A stretch of DNA of 64,000 bases, taken from positions 1,523,156 through 1,587,155 of the forward strand of contig CP074573.1 of NCBI GenBank assembly GCA_018394295.1. Direction: 5' to 3'. Made by a program: the position numbers and the translations under genes. Origin of the DNA: Mycoplasmatota bacterium. GTDB lineage: Bacteria; Bacillota_I; Bacilli_A; Haloplasmatales; Haloplasmataceae. The stretch's first letter is position 1. Every line of letters begins with the position of its first letter. Below, piece after piece: positions 1 to 8,491 of the stretch. The notes beneath the pieces are model-generated. The model was not told the DNA's origin. It saw only the letters and a list, made by a program, of their open reading frames with translations, and searched no databases.

Positions 1-106
1 TATATTTTTTTAGTAACATATTTTTTATAATAGGTACTAAATCATTTATTTTACCATATGATCCTGTTATACCTATCGCAATTTTAAGTGCTTTATTACC
101 TTCCAT
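1..106 (-). CDS. dpaB: Dipicolinate synthase subunit B, N-terminal part (cut by window edge)
   Basis: Only the first 35 codons are visible. The N-terminus carries a flavoprotein-type start (IAIGITGSYG), which resembles the opening IGFGLTGSH of Bacillus SpoVFB/DpaB. The start codon overlaps the dpaA stop codon (TGATG), and AGGGGTG lies just upstream as ribosome binding site, so the two are translationally coupled. In the family, DpaB is the flavoprotein-like subunit that works with DpaA to make dipicolinic acid in the mother cell during sporulation. The identification rests on this short match plus the dpaA context. Confidence 0.85.
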   Translation of the reverse strand, partial: MEGNKALKIAIGITGSYGKINDLVPIIKNMLLKKY

Positions 107-933
107 CACGATTCACCCCTAACAATATCATGATAGATGAATTGTCCAATAAGTTCGCCAGTTGTTTTAGGTGCAATTTTACCAGGAATTCCTGGTAATA
201 ATAAAGTACTAATTCCTTGATTTTTTGCATATTCATGATCAAGTCCATAAGGTTTACTGGCTACATCAATTATTAAGACATCTTTATTTTGTAATTTTTT
301 AATCATTGTAAAGTCTATTATTTTAAATGGAATCGTATTTATAATAAAATCAAATTGGTCTATCTGCTTGATTATTTCTGAGTGAACAATTACATTAAAA
401 TCATTTATTTTGGCATGGATTATATCTTTTTTATGACGACAAGATATTGTGATATCAGCTTTTAATGTTTTCAATACCTTAGCACAAATTTGTCCTAATC
501 TTCCATATCCTATCACTAATACACGACTATTAAAAATCGCTTTTTCATCATTATTTACGATTGAAGAAATAATTCCTTCTGTTGTAATATAATTATTTTT
601 AATTGCTAGATCATCTGTTAAATAAGTTTTTAGTTGTATCTTATTTTCTTCACATTTATTTTTTAACTCATCTGAAATTAATCCAATATAAATTGTTTTA
701 TCTCTTAACATTTTAATATAATTATCAGTTAGATGAATATCTGTACCATCAATTAAAAAATCTTTATCAACACCTCTAACTGGTAATATTACATAATCAC
801 AATTCTTTTTCTCTATACCATAAAATAAATGAAGTTCATCTGAAATTTCTGAAATATCAATGCGACTTTTCAAGTAATTCTGTATGTACTTCATTCTTTC
901 ATCTTTATTTTTCACTATAAGAACTCTAGACAT
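106..933 (-). CDS. dpaA: Dipicolinate synthase subunit A (spore DPA synthesis)
   Basis: This 275-residue protein has a central NAD(P)-binding Rossmann motif (VLVIGYGRLG, near residue 138), as expected for DpaA/SpoVFA; the Bacillus protein is slightly longer (about 297). DpaA and DpaB convert a lysine-pathway intermediate (dihydrodipicolinate or its hydroxylated precursor) to dipicolinic acid, which is loaded into the forespore. The ATG has AGAAGGTG upstream (941-948). The stop overlaps the dpaB start. A sigma-K-like promoter lies immediately upstream (964-991), consistent with late mother-cell expression. Confidence 0.93.
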   Translation of the reverse strand: MSRVLIVKNKDERMKYIQNYLKSRIDISEISDELHLFYGIEKKNCDYVILPVRGVDKDFLIDGTDIHLTDNYIKMLRDKTIYIGLISDELKNKCEENKIQLKTYLTDDLAIKNNYITTEGIISSIVNNDEKAIFNSRVLVIGYGRLGQICAKVLKTLKADITISCRHKKDIIHAKINDFNVIVHSEIIKQIDQFDFIINTIPFKIIDFTMIKKLQNKDVLIIDVASKPYGLDHEYAKNQGISTLLLPGIPGKIAPKTTGELIGQFIYHDIVRGES

Positions 934-963
934 TATAAATCACCTTCTATATTTCTTTCATAT

Positions 964-991
964 TATTTTATGAGATGTTATATCTTATGGT
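964..991 (-). promoter_or_regulatory. Candidate sigma-K promoter of dpaAB
   Basis: On the minus strand, AC (990-991) is followed by a 17-nt spacer and CATAAAATA (964-972). This fits the sigma-K pattern AC-N16/17-CATANNNTA and lies about 30 nt upstream of the dpaA start. Known biology places dpaA under sigma K in Bacillus. The motif is short and the region is AT rich, so chance matches are possible. Confidence 0.45.
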
Positions 992-1070
992 GACATTATA
1001 ATTTATTAATGATAATTGTATTTTTTTGTCTCTACTAAATCTAAATTAAACGCCTAGATATTAAAAAAGG

Positions 1071-1225
1071 TGTGTACTTTTTACTCAATTATTAGTTAAT
1101 ATTTCACTATATTTTTGAATATAAACGCTTCTTTAAAGGTGTAAAAAGCTAAAGTACACATCAACAATTAATCCACCAAAGAAATATCTCAAGATAAATA
1201 TATTATTATACTATTGGTGGGTTAA
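1071..1225. repeat. Two successive inverted repeats in the dpaA-1314 gap
   Basis: TGTGTACTTTTTAC (1071-1084) is mirrored by GTAAAAAGCTAAAGTACACA (1141-1160), with a 3-nt insertion in one arm. TTAATCCACCAA (1168-1179) is mirrored by TTGGTGGGTTAA (1214-1225) with one mismatch. No ORF is present in the gap 934-1313. The pair could be the remains of a small non-coding mobile element or long-armed RNA hairpins. Nothing else is recognised here. Confidence 0.4.
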
Positions 1226-1270
1226 TCCTTTTATGTTTGAAATCATTATGTTTTTATTAAAATCTTTCAA

Positions 1271-1306
1271 TAAAAAAATGATAATACCTTATAAAAAGCA
1301 TTATCA
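1271..1306 (-). terminator. Intrinsic terminator of the 1314-1823 gene
   Basis: On the minus strand the arms TGATAATGC and GTATTATCA (one mismatch) are followed by a run of seven T. It starts within 10 nt of the stop codon of the upstream gene. Confidence 0.7.
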
Positions 1307-1313
1307 CTATTAA

Positions 1314-1823
1314 TTAATATTTTATTTTTTTCTTATTTTTTTTATTTTTCTTATCTTCTTCTTCTTGTTTTATTTCAGCCATAAGATTTTCATAACAAGT
1401 TTCATGAGTATAGTATTCAATTTCTGTCACTGTTACCTTTTTATCAGAATAGTCTTGCCCGCATATGAAACAAAATTTACCCAAAGAAATTTTATAATCT
1501 CTTAGAAATTGAGTGATTGAATGTAGTATATACTCAATTTTTTCAATTTTTATCGTACGATTAGGTTCTCTCACTTTAAATACTAACACTGTATTATCAA
1601 AAGAAAATTTTTTTAATCCAAAATCTACTTTATGTTGTTTTAAATAATCTAAAACTTGTTCTTTATCTTGGGTTCTAATACCAGTTAAAGGTAAAATAAA
1701 TAATATATATCTTTTACCTTGATACAAAGTTACAAGGTAATCATTTTCTTTTCCATGAGCAATATTATTCACTCTAACCCAATTTCTTTTTTCAACAAAA
1801 GATATAAATAAATTGTTAAGCAT
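1314..1823 (-). CDS. Hypothetical protein with CxxC/HxxxC metal-site motif and Lys-rich tail
   Basis: The product is 169 residues and not recognised. The first two-thirds looks like a compact alpha/beta domain. Near residue 118 there is CFICG, then THETC about 20 residues later, which together could form one Zn-binding site (Cys-Cys-His-Cys). The last 25 residues are an acidic stretch followed by a Lys-rich tail, typical of proteins that touch nucleic acid or ribosomes. The ATG is preceded by AGGAGTG. It is monocistronic, with its own terminator at 1271-1306. Function is unknown. Confidence 0.7.
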   Translation of the reverse strand: MLNNLFISFVEKRNWVRVNNIAHGKENDYLVTLYQGKRYILFILPLTGIRTQDKEQVLDYLKQHKVDFGLKKFSFDNTVLVFKVREPNRTIKIEKIEYILHSITQFLRDYKISLGKFCFICGQDYSDKKVTVTEIEYYTHETCYENLMAEIKQEEEDKKNKKNKKKIKY

Positions 1824-2745
1824 ACTTTCACTCCTTATAAATAATAACTATATATAATTATATCATGTATTATTTTAGGTATAAAGGATATTTATTCTTT
1901 AAGTATAAACTTCTAACAGGATTCTATCCTTTTATTAGATTATTTTATTCTTTAGAAACAAAGGATTGAAAACTATTTTCTAATGGATATATTATTGCAG
2001 TCAAAGGTACTAAAGACTTCAAGTTAGTAGAAATTAAATAACCTAGAGGGATGTTTTAAAATATGCTAAGCAGTATATTATTTTAATAAATTATCAATTG
2101 TTTATCAATTGATAATTTTTGTCTAGTAAAATGTTTTTCAGCAAATCTCATCTGAATTATAGATGTCGTGAAAAAGTTTTCCAAATTTTTGAATTAGAAC
2201 TATTAATAAGATTCATGTATAACTACTAATACATAAAGTATAGCTAATATAATCAAATTGATTAATTAGCTTTTTCTATTGTAAAAAAATATTACTTATA
2301 AACTCTTGGTTTTTTTGGAACAGAAACTTTTATTGTATATTTCATTATCTGAATTTTACTATTTTATATGTAATTCATCTTATAATTACCTTCTAATAAA
2401 AGATCTTTTATAGTAAAAAAAAGAATAGAAAACAAAATTATATTTGAATTAAGATTTTGTTTATTACATAATAAAAAAGTTTACTTATCTTCAGAAATAA
2501 ACTTAATCTACTTAACTTTTGTTGTTGTATCATTCATATGTTTCGATAATCAAAATGTGTTTGAGATGTTATCATTCTAGTTTTATATGAAAATATTTTT
2601 GTGAAAAGGTATACTCTCTCCTTGTTAAAGGAGCGTAAATGGCAAATGAACTTTTACACAATTTATTATTTAATATCAGAACAATATTCAGATATTATCA
2701 TTATTAATGTTTAAAATGTATGGAATTCTACATTAACAATATCAA
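1824..2745. other. Long gap without a supportable gene
   Basis: About 920 nt of very AT-rich sequence with stops in all frames. It contains one strong hairpin (2088-2120) and short open pieces too small to assign. It appears to be decayed sequence continuous with the RHS-relic region to its right. No RNA gene was recognised. Confidence 0.6.
2088..2120 (+). terminator. Orphan terminator-like hairpin
   Basis: AAATTATCAATTG (2088-2100) and its perfect complement (2106-2118) enclose a 5-nt loop and are followed by T residues on the plus strand. No plus-strand gene ends here, so it may be a leftover of a lost gene. The stem contains little GC. Confidence 0.35.
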
Positions 2746-3201
2746 TTATACTGACTTCATATAATCTAGAAAAGATTCATCTACAATAGATTCTTTACCA
2801 TGAAGTTTAATTTGCTCATATATATCATAATAAAGAGATTTATAATCTACTATATTATATTGATAATATAATTTCTGCCCATCATTTCCATATAAAATAA
2901 TCTTCTTATTTATTTTAAATTCTAATTTAATTAGGTCTTCCCATCTTATTACAATTTTCCCAAATATTGAATCATTAGATATTTCTTTATTATTAATCAC
3001 TATTTTCAAAAAATATTGTGTAATAGATAAAATACTTGCTAATAAAAAGGGAAGAAATGTAAGAACTATGAAATTGTTATTGTCTGAAGGATTTATATTA
3101 AATAATGCAGCGATTAAAAATATAATTAATATTGGTAGGATAATTCCACCAATAATAATTTGTATGGTCAAATATATTTTATTCATTTTATATATCTTCA
3201 T
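2746..3201 (-). CDS. Small membrane protein with PH-like cytoplasmic domain
   Basis: This 151-residue product has two hydrophobic segments (about residues 9-32 and 44-68) followed by a soluble beta-rich tail containing a WEDL motif, like membrane-anchored bacterial PH-type domains. AAAAGGAG precedes the ATG. It lies about 90 nt downstream of a decayed RHS core (3286-3480) on the same strand. That is where an immunity gene would sit in an RHS toxin cassette. The immunity role is inference only; family membership was not recognised. Confidence 0.6.
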   Translation of the reverse strand: MKIYKMNKIYLTIQIIIGGIILPILIIFLIAALFNINPSDNNNFIVLTFLPFLLASILSITQYFLKIVINNKEISNDSIFGKIVIRWEDLIKLEFKINKKIILYGNDGQKLYYQYNIVDYKSLYYDIYEQIKLHGKESIVDESFLDYMKSV

Positions 3202-3285
3202 ATTCTATCTCCTTTTTACTCAATATCCAATATCTTCGCATAAACACACATATTATAACTAATATATTACTACTTTTACCTATTA

Positions 3286-3480
3286 AACTATCATCATTCT
3301 TCCTATATCAGGATTTAAAGAATTAAATACTGTTTCTCCATCGTAACGATAACCTGGGTAGCAATATGGGTTTATTTAACATAACTCAATATAAACACCA
3401 TCAACATGTATGATATTCCCCATGCATCATAGCTACATTCTACCATTATTATCAACTTTTTTGTAATATCTCCTTGCATA
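3286..3480 (-). pseudogene. Decayed RHS/YD-repeat core fragment, copy 1
   Basis: Reading the minus strand across frameshifts gives, in order, LQGDIT (3478-3461), VECSYDAWG (about 3443-3418), NPYCYPGYRYDGETV (about 3373-3325) and LNPDIGRM (about 3320-3291). These match the hallmark C-terminal RHS core order (LQGDIT..., YSYDAWG, NPYRYRGYYYD.., YY.PEIGRF). Stops and frame changes separate them, so the gene is dead. The upstream body of the RHS protein is absent from the window. Confidence 0.7.
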
Positions 3481-3495
3481 TTATTGAAAAATAGA

Positions 3496-3536
3496 TAAAA
3501 AATTCACAAAGCCTTATAAATTTAAGAATTTGTGAA
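3496..3536 (-). terminator. Terminator downstream of the 3653-3856 gene
   Basis: Minus-strand arms TTCACAAA and TTTGTGAA with a long loop, followed by six T. It is about 115 nt downstream of the stop codon. Confidence 0.5.
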
Positions 3537-3652
3537 ATAAAATTCTATCCTATCATAAAATACTTTATTGAAGGTGAAGAACATCCAAACTTAGATAAGA
3601 AATGTAACCCTATTAACTAATATAAGTTAATTTACTTATAGTTTAGAATATA

Positions 3653-3856
3653 TTATTTTAATAATTTCTTATTAATTTTATAGATAATCATAAAAATTAA
3701 AATATAAACAAGAAGTATTTGATCAAATATTCGAAAAATAAATAAAAACCTTTCATTAAACAGAAATAAATGAAAGAAAATTGAAATTCTATTTAATACA
3801 TCAATAAAAGATAGTATACCTATGATAGCTGCTGAATATCCAAGAAATCTCTTCAT
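3653..3856 (-). CDS. Small two-helix membrane protein, unknown
   Basis: The product is 67 residues, almost entirely two hydrophobic segments (about 7-30 and 38-60) with a short Lys-rich C-terminus. A good ribosome binding site (AGAGGTGGG) sits 7 nt before the ATG, which supports that it is real despite its size. It lies between two RHS relics, alongside two other small membrane proteins. No family was recognised; an orphan immunity protein is one possibility. Confidence 0.5.
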   Translation of the reverse strand: MKRFLGYSAAIIGILSFIDVLNRISIFFHLFLFNERFLFIFRIFDQILLVYILIFMIIYKINKKLLK

Positions 3857-3939
3857 ATTTTCCCACCTCTATTCTAGAATAGATAAAATATTCATGTATT
3901 TATTATCATAAAACATTAGCTAACAATATAAATCCATTA

Positions 3940-4347
3940 TTATAGACCTTTTATGGTTTTTTTGTCTACTAATATTGTTACATTTGTTCCAGGGGTTAAA
4001 CACTTTCCTAGTATATTTAAACTACGTTTATAAGATCGATCTATTAGCCAATAAGAATAAGTTATTTTACCACGATTATAAAAATCATTTTGAATAATAA
4101 ACCCCTTTATCGGTATTCCAGTTTTAAATAATGTTTTTATATACATTATCCTATACAAAAACATTGAAGCTGATAGTAGCCAAATAATAATAAACATTTT
4201 ATATAAACCATTTTCTGAATTATTAATAGGTTCATTTTGAATAATTAATAGTTGTACTAAAGCTATTGTTGCAATAATTAACGAAAAAAATGCTATTGAT
4301 ATATAAGTATCAACAAACATCTTCAATAATTTTGGCTTTCTTACCAT
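3940..4347 (-). CDS. Small membrane protein, unknown
   Basis: The ATG at 4345-4347 is chosen because GGGGAGTG lies directly upstream at normal spacing; an in-frame ATG five codons earlier has no such site. The 135-residue product has two hydrophobic segments (about residues 15-40 and 52-72) and a basic, beta-rich tail ending in a TNVTILVDKK stretch. It sits just downstream of the second RHS relic (4624-4725). Function is unknown; as with its neighbours, an immunity-type role is speculative. Confidence 0.55.
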   Translation of the reverse strand: MVRKPKLLKMFVDTYISIAFFSLIIATIALVQLLIIQNEPINNSENGLYKMFIIIWLLSASMFLYRIMYIKTLFKTGIPIKGFIIQNDFYNRGKITYSYWLIDRSYKRSLNILGKCLTPGTNVTILVDKKTIKGL

Positions 4348-4623
4348 AATATCACTCCCCATAGTATTGAGTTCTTATATAATATATTAATTCAGTTGAT
4401 AATAAAAAAAATATTTTAATAAACATCTCCAACTCATTACCTTGTCAAGTATTTCATCAATATTATTGTACTATGGTAATTACATCAGATTCACTACTAT
4501 CAGTAATTAAATGTACTCCCATATTCTGAGTGACCCCTTGACTTTACATAACTGGTCTTAGGTGCCATACTCCTTGCAGGAATTATCTCAGCAGCTGCAT
4601 ATATAATCTAGCTTTATATTTCA

Positions 4624-4725
4624 CTTAACTCAATATATAATGATATTTCCCGTGCACCATAGCTATATTGTACCACTATTTTCCAATAATCATCAACAAT
4701 TTTGTAATATCTCCTTGCAAATTAC
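4624..4725 (-). pseudogene. Decayed RHS/YD-repeat fragment, copy 2
   Basis: The minus strand reads NLQGDIT (4723-4703), then after a one-base slip KIVDDYWKIVVQYSYGARE (ending about 4650). This is the RHS segment NLQGDITKIVDDNGKIVVQYSYDAWG with substitutions and a frameshift. It is homologous at DNA level to copy 1 (shared ttttgtaatatctccttgca and ccatagctayatt blocks). The 130 nt further down (4484-4615) contains more open but unassignable fragments. Confidence 0.7.
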
Positions 4726-4907
4726 GAATATAAAAGAACACCGTACCAAGATAACTGTAATAGTAAAAATTATCTATGATATTTTAACTCAAATTCTATC
4801 CAATACATTTGAATAACCTACTTTTTATATGTTAGTAGTAGTTGGTAACCACATTTAAATGATATCAAAAATGTTTATTAATCTACTAACTCTTTTTTTA
4901 AAATCAA

Positions 4908-4935
4908 CAAAAAAAGCATATGGATTCATATGCTT
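4908..4935 (-). terminator. pnp terminator overlapping its stop codon
   Basis: Minus strand: AAGCATATG, loop AATC, CATATGCTT, then seven T. The stem begins at the TAA stop of pnp. Confidence 0.85.
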
Positions 4936-7024
4936 AATCATTTATTATAGCTGCTTTTCTAGATAAATTAATTCGATTCTTCTCATCAATATCTGTTACT
5001 TTTACGATGATTTCATCCCCTACACTAACAACATCTTCAACCTTACCAACTCTTTCTTTATCAAGTTGAGAGATATGAACTAACCCTTCAGCTCCAGGGA
5101 AAACTTCTACGAAACAACCGAATTTTTCAACACGTGTAACTTTACCAGTATAAATAGCACCAACAACTACTTCACGAACGATATCTTCAATAATTTGAAT
5201 TGTTTTATTAATATTTTCGTAATCTTGATGCATGATAAAGACACGACCGTCTTGCTCAATATCAATTTTAACGTCTGTTTGTTCAATTATCGCATTAATT
5301 TGTTTACCATTTGGTCCAATAACATCTCGAATCTTTTCTGGTTTAATACGCATCATTTTAACTTTAGGTGCATATTTTGATAACTCAGGACGAGCTTCAG
5401 AGATTGTACCTGACATATGATTTAAAATTTCCATTCTTCCTGCGCGTGCTTGAACAAGCGCTTCATGTAAAATATCTTTATTAAGTCCTGCAATTTTGAT
5501 ATCCATTTGAATTGCGGTAACACCTTTTTTAGTTCCTGCTACTTTAAAGTCCATGTCACCTAAATGATCTTCTAATCCTTGAATATCAGTTAATACCGTA
5601 TAATATTCACCTTTTTTTACTAGACCCATGGCAATACCAGCAACTGGTTCTTTAATTGGTACACCTGCAGCCATCATAGCCATAGATGATGCACAAATAG
5701 AAGCTTGAGATGTTGAACCATTTGATTCTAATACCTCAGAAACAAGGCGAATTGTATATGGAAAATCATCTTCACTTGGTAAAACTTGTCTTAATGCTCT
5801 TTCTCCTAATGCACCATGACCAATTTCACGTCTACCTGGTCCACCATATCTTCCTGTTTCACCAACAGAAAATGGTGGGAAATTATAATGATGCATGAAA
5901 CGTTTTGTTACTTCTTCTTCTAAACCGTCTAATTTTTGATATTCACTTATTGCACCTAATGTACAAGATGATAAGACTTGTGTTTGTCCACGAGTAAATA
6001 ATCCTGATCCATGAACACGTGGTAAAACATCAATATGACTTGATAATGGTCTAATCTCATTAACTCTTCTTCCATCAGGTCTGATTTTATCTTCTGTAAT
6101 TAAGCGTCTTACTTCTTCTTTAACGATATCATGAATTACTTCATTCACTTTTTTAATTACATCTTGATCTGCTTCTTCTTCTTCATAAATCGCAATAATC
6201 TTTTCAGAAATAGCATTAATATTTTCTTGACGTTCTTGTTTATCAAATGTTTTAACTGCTTCAATCAAATCTTTTTCTGCTAAACTTCTAACTCTATCGT
6301 TAATTTCTTGCGGTACTTCATAAAGCTTGATTTCAATTTTTTCTTTTCCAACTTCTTCAACAATTTCCTTTTGAAATTGAATTAATTTCTGTAACTCTTG
6401 ATGTCCATAAATAATTGCATCTAACATATCTTCTTCACGAACTTCTTGAGCAGCAGCTTCAACCATATTAACAGCTTCACTTGTTCCAGAAACAGCCAAA
6501 TCAATATCTGAATTTTCTTTTTGACTTACCGTTGGGTTAATCACAAACTCATTATTAACTCTTCCAACATAAACCCCAGCAATTGGTCCATTAAAAGGTA
6601 TATCAGATATCATTAAAGCAAGTGATGAACCAAACATTGCTGTCATTTCTGGAGTACAATCATGTTCTACAGACATTATATAATTAATTACTTGAACTTC
6701 ATTGCGGAAACCATCAGGAAATAACGGGCGGATTGGTCTATCTATTAAACGACCAGATAAAACTGCATGTTCTGTGGGTCTACCTTCACGCTTAATAAAA
6801 CCACCAGGTACTTTACCTACGGCATATAAACGTTCTTCATACCCCACTTGTAATGGAAAGAAATCTAAATCTTTCGGTTTTTTAGATGCCGTAACAGTTG
6901 ATAAAACAACTGTCTCACCATAACGTACAAGAACGGCACCATTCGCTTGTTTAGCTAATTCTCCTTGTTCAACGATTAATTTTCTTCCCGCAAATTCCAA
7001 TTCGAAAATCTTTTTTTCACTCAT
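4934..7024 (-). CDS. pnp: Polyribonucleotide nucleotidyltransferase (PNPase)
   Basis: The product is 696 residues, normal for the family. Two RNase PH domains flank an alpha-helical linker, followed by a KH domain (GxxG as VIGPNGKQ, near residue 570) and a C-terminal S1 domain (about 620-690). The enzyme degrades RNA 3' to 5' by phosphorolysis and in Firmicutes works with RNase Y and RNase J. AAAGGAG precedes the ATG. It follows rpsO, as in Bacillus, but a terminator (7136-7167) lies between, so expression would be partly readthrough or from its own promoter. Confidence 0.98.
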   Translation of the reverse strand: MSEKKIFELEFAGRKLIVEQGELAKQANGAVLVRYGETVVLSTVTASKKPKDLDFFPLQVGYEERLYAVGKVPGGFIKREGRPTEHAVLSGRLIDRPIRPLFPDGFRNEVQVINYIMSVEHDCTPEMTAMFGSSLALMISDIPFNGPIAGVYVGRVNNEFVINPTVSQKENSDIDLAVSGTSEAVNMVEAAAQEVREEDMLDAIIYGHQELQKLIQFQKEIVEEVGKEKIEIKLYEVPQEINDRVRSLAEKDLIEAVKTFDKQERQENINAISEKIIAIYEEEEADQDVIKKVNEVIHDIVKEEVRRLITEDKIRPDGRRVNEIRPLSSHIDVLPRVHGSGLFTRGQTQVLSSCTLGAISEYQKLDGLEEEVTKRFMHHYNFPPFSVGETGRYGGPGRREIGHGALGERALRQVLPSEDDFPYTIRLVSEVLESNGSTSQASICASSMAMMAAGVPIKEPVAGIAMGLVKKGEYYTVLTDIQGLEDHLGDMDFKVAGTKKGVTAIQMDIKIAGLNKDILHEALVQARAGRMEILNHMSGTISEARPELSKYAPKVKMMRIKPEKIRDVIGPNGKQINAIIEQTDVKIDIEQDGRVFIMHQDYENINKTIQIIEDIVREVVVGAIYTGKVTRVEKFGCFVEVFPGAEGLVHISQLDKERVGKVEDVVSVGDEIIVKVTDIDEKNRINLSRKAAIIND

Positions 7025-7135
7025 GTTTTAACTCCTTTAACCAAAACTTTCCTTATTAATAATACCATAAATAAGTTCTTTTTTTTATAGTTTGAGACAT
7101 TTTTTTAAAAAATATTTCATTTTTTACAAATCAAT

Positions 7136-7167
7136 AAAAAAGCTATATACAAAGTATATAGCTTTTA
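7136..7167 (-). terminator. rpsO terminator
   Basis: Minus-strand arms AGCTATATAC and GTATATAGCT with a 3-nt loop, followed by T-rich sequence. It lies just after the rpsO stop. Confidence 0.85.
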
Positions 7168-7170
7168 CTA

Positions 7171-7440
7171 TTAGTGACGAAGTCCTAATTTAGAAATAAC
7201 ATTACGATAACTTTCAATATTGTTTTCTTTTAAATAAACTAATAAATGTTTACGTCTACCAACTTTTTTTAATAATCCACGACGTGTATGGTGATCTTTC
7301 TTATGTTCTTTTAAATGTTCATTAATACGTTTAATTTCTGTTGTTAAAATCGCAATTTGAACTTCAACAGAACCTGTATCACCTTCATGAATCGCAAATT
7401 CTTTAATAATTTGTTCTTTTTCTTGTTTTAATAAAGCCAT
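7171..7440 (-). CDS. rpsO: 30S ribosomal protein S15
   Basis: Starting at 7440 (MALLKQEK) gives 89 residues, the exact usual length of S15. An in-frame upstream extension is rejected because AGGAGG sits right before this ATG. The characteristic stretch [16 protein letters not shown] is present. S15 binds 16S rRNA early in 30S assembly. A sigma-A promoter (7522-7550) and a 5' hairpin (7477-7504) lie upstream, consistent with an autoregulated ribosomal-protein leader. Confidence 0.98.
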   Translation of the reverse strand: MALLKQEKEQIIKEFAIHEGDTGSVEVQIAILTTEIKRINEHLKEHKKDHHTRRGLLKKVGRRKHLLVYLKENNIESYRNVISKLGLRH

Positions 7441-7476
7441 TTTAAATCCTCCTATATTATTTTGTCGCCTCAATCA

Positions 7477-7504
7477 AAGCTTACGTCGGAGCGTCGATAA
7501 GCTT
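7477..7504 (-). promoter_or_regulatory. Stem-loop in the rpsO 5' leader
   Basis: The minus-strand RNA has AAGCTTA pairing with TAAGCTT around a CG-rich interior (TCGACGCTCCGACG). This is the only GC-rich patch in the gap. S15 represses its own synthesis through leader structures in several bacteria, so this is a plausible S15-binding element, but the match to a known class was not verified. Confidence 0.45.
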
Positions 7505-7521
7505 AGATAAAAGTCTTTATT

Positions 7522-7550
7522 ATTTTACACGAAATCAATACAATAATCAA
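7522..7550 (-). promoter_or_regulatory. Sigma-A promoter for rpsO
   Basis: TTGATT (7545-7550), 17-nt spacer, TAAAAT (7522-7527) on the minus strand. It overlaps the end of ribF. Confidence 0.6.
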
Positions 7551-8479
7551 GCGTTATTAATAAATTTAAATGCTTTTTCTTTATCTTCATTTAATTGAGC
7601 AATTAAATTCTCAACACAATCAAACTTCTTTTCATCGCGTATTTTTTTTATCCATGTAATAGTAATCTTTTCATTATAAATATATTTATCAAAATTAAGA
7701 ATATGAACCTCAACACTTTTATTATTATTTTCTCTAAAAGTAGGATTATGTCCAATATTACAAATTCCATAGTATTCTTGTTGGAATACTTTAACTTTTA
7801 CTATGTAAACACCATTTTGAGGAATTAAATAATTATTAATCGTTGAAATATTTGCGGTTGGATACCCCATTTCTCTTCCTCGTTTAAATCCATGGATGAC
7901 AATTCCTTCTGTTGTATATAATCTTCCTAAATAAGGTTTTACTTCATCAACTTGTCCATTTACAATTAACTCTCTTATTCTACTACTACTAATTTTAACT
8001 CCATTTATTTTTTGTTCGTCAATCATGGTTATTCCAAAGAGTTTTTTTCCATCTTCAAAAAGTGTATTTATATTACCTTTTCCTTTATAACCATATAAAA
8101 AATCAAACCCAGTCACAACATGCTTCGTATCAAGTGCTAAAATAAATTTTTCGACAAACTGTCTTGGAGACAATTTAGCGATGGATAAATCAAATTTAAC
8201 CACAAATAAATAGTCTACTCCCATTTTATCAAGTAAATTTATTTTCATATGATGAGGGGTTAATAAACTTTCAATTTTTTGCTTTCCTAATAAATATTTT
8301 GGATTTGGTTGAAAAGTCATTAATCCACTACGATAATGATTCTCTTTTGCAGTTTCTAATGTTTTTTTAATTAAACTCTGATGAGCTATATGCAAGCCAT
8401 CAAAGTAACCTAAAGCTAACACTAACCCATTTTTTATCGGTAATATTTTACTATTTGTATTCAAATAAACGACTTTCAC
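7547..8479 (-). CDS. ribF: Bifunctional riboflavin kinase / FAD synthetase
   Basis: The 310-residue protein has the N-terminal nucleotidyltransferase motif GYFDGLHIAH (near residue 24) and SSSRIREL (near 165), followed by a riboflavin kinase domain with GYPTANI (near 207). It makes FMN from riboflavin and then FAD. The start is GTG, with AGGAAGTG six nt upstream. It follows truB by 12 nt and precedes rpsO, the Bacillus order. Confidence 0.96.
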   Translation of the reverse strand: MKVVYLNTNSKILPIKNGLVLALGYFDGLHIAHQSLIKKTLETAKENHYRSGLMTFQPNPKYLLGKQKIESLLTPHHMKINLLDKMGVDYLFVVKFDLSIAKLSPRQFVEKFILALDTKHVVTGFDFLYGYKGKGNINTLFEDGKKLFGITMIDEQKINGVKISSSRIRELIVNGQVDEVKPYLGRLYTTEGIVIHGFKRGREMGYPTANISTINNYLIPQNGVYIVKVKVFQQEYYGICNIGHNPTFRENNNKSVEVHILNFDKYIYNEKITITWIKKIRDEKKFDCVENLIAQLNEDKEKAFKFINNA

Positions 8480-8491
8480 ACTTTACACTTC

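Noticed and set aside
1960..2035. Minimal open stretch FSNGYIIAVKGTKDF resembling an ISL3 transposase end
   Set aside because: Only about 20 codons between stops and the similarity is limited to SNGY; too little to call an IS remnant.
3068..3262. 64-codon plus-strand ORF over the 2746-3201 gene
   Set aside because: Antisense to a gene with a good ribosome binding site; hydrophobic sequence arises from the reverse complement of AT-rich membrane-protein codons.
3537..3625. Open plus-strand stretch ending HPNLDKKCNPIN
   Set aside because: About 40 codons between stops, no start with a ribosome binding site and no family match; could be relic but not supportable.
4561..4612. Plus-strand stretch that reads as a membrane helix (LVLGAILLAGIISAAAYII)
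   Set aside because: No start codon or ribosome binding site nearby, flanked by stops; the opposite strand is equally open, so orientation cannot be decided.
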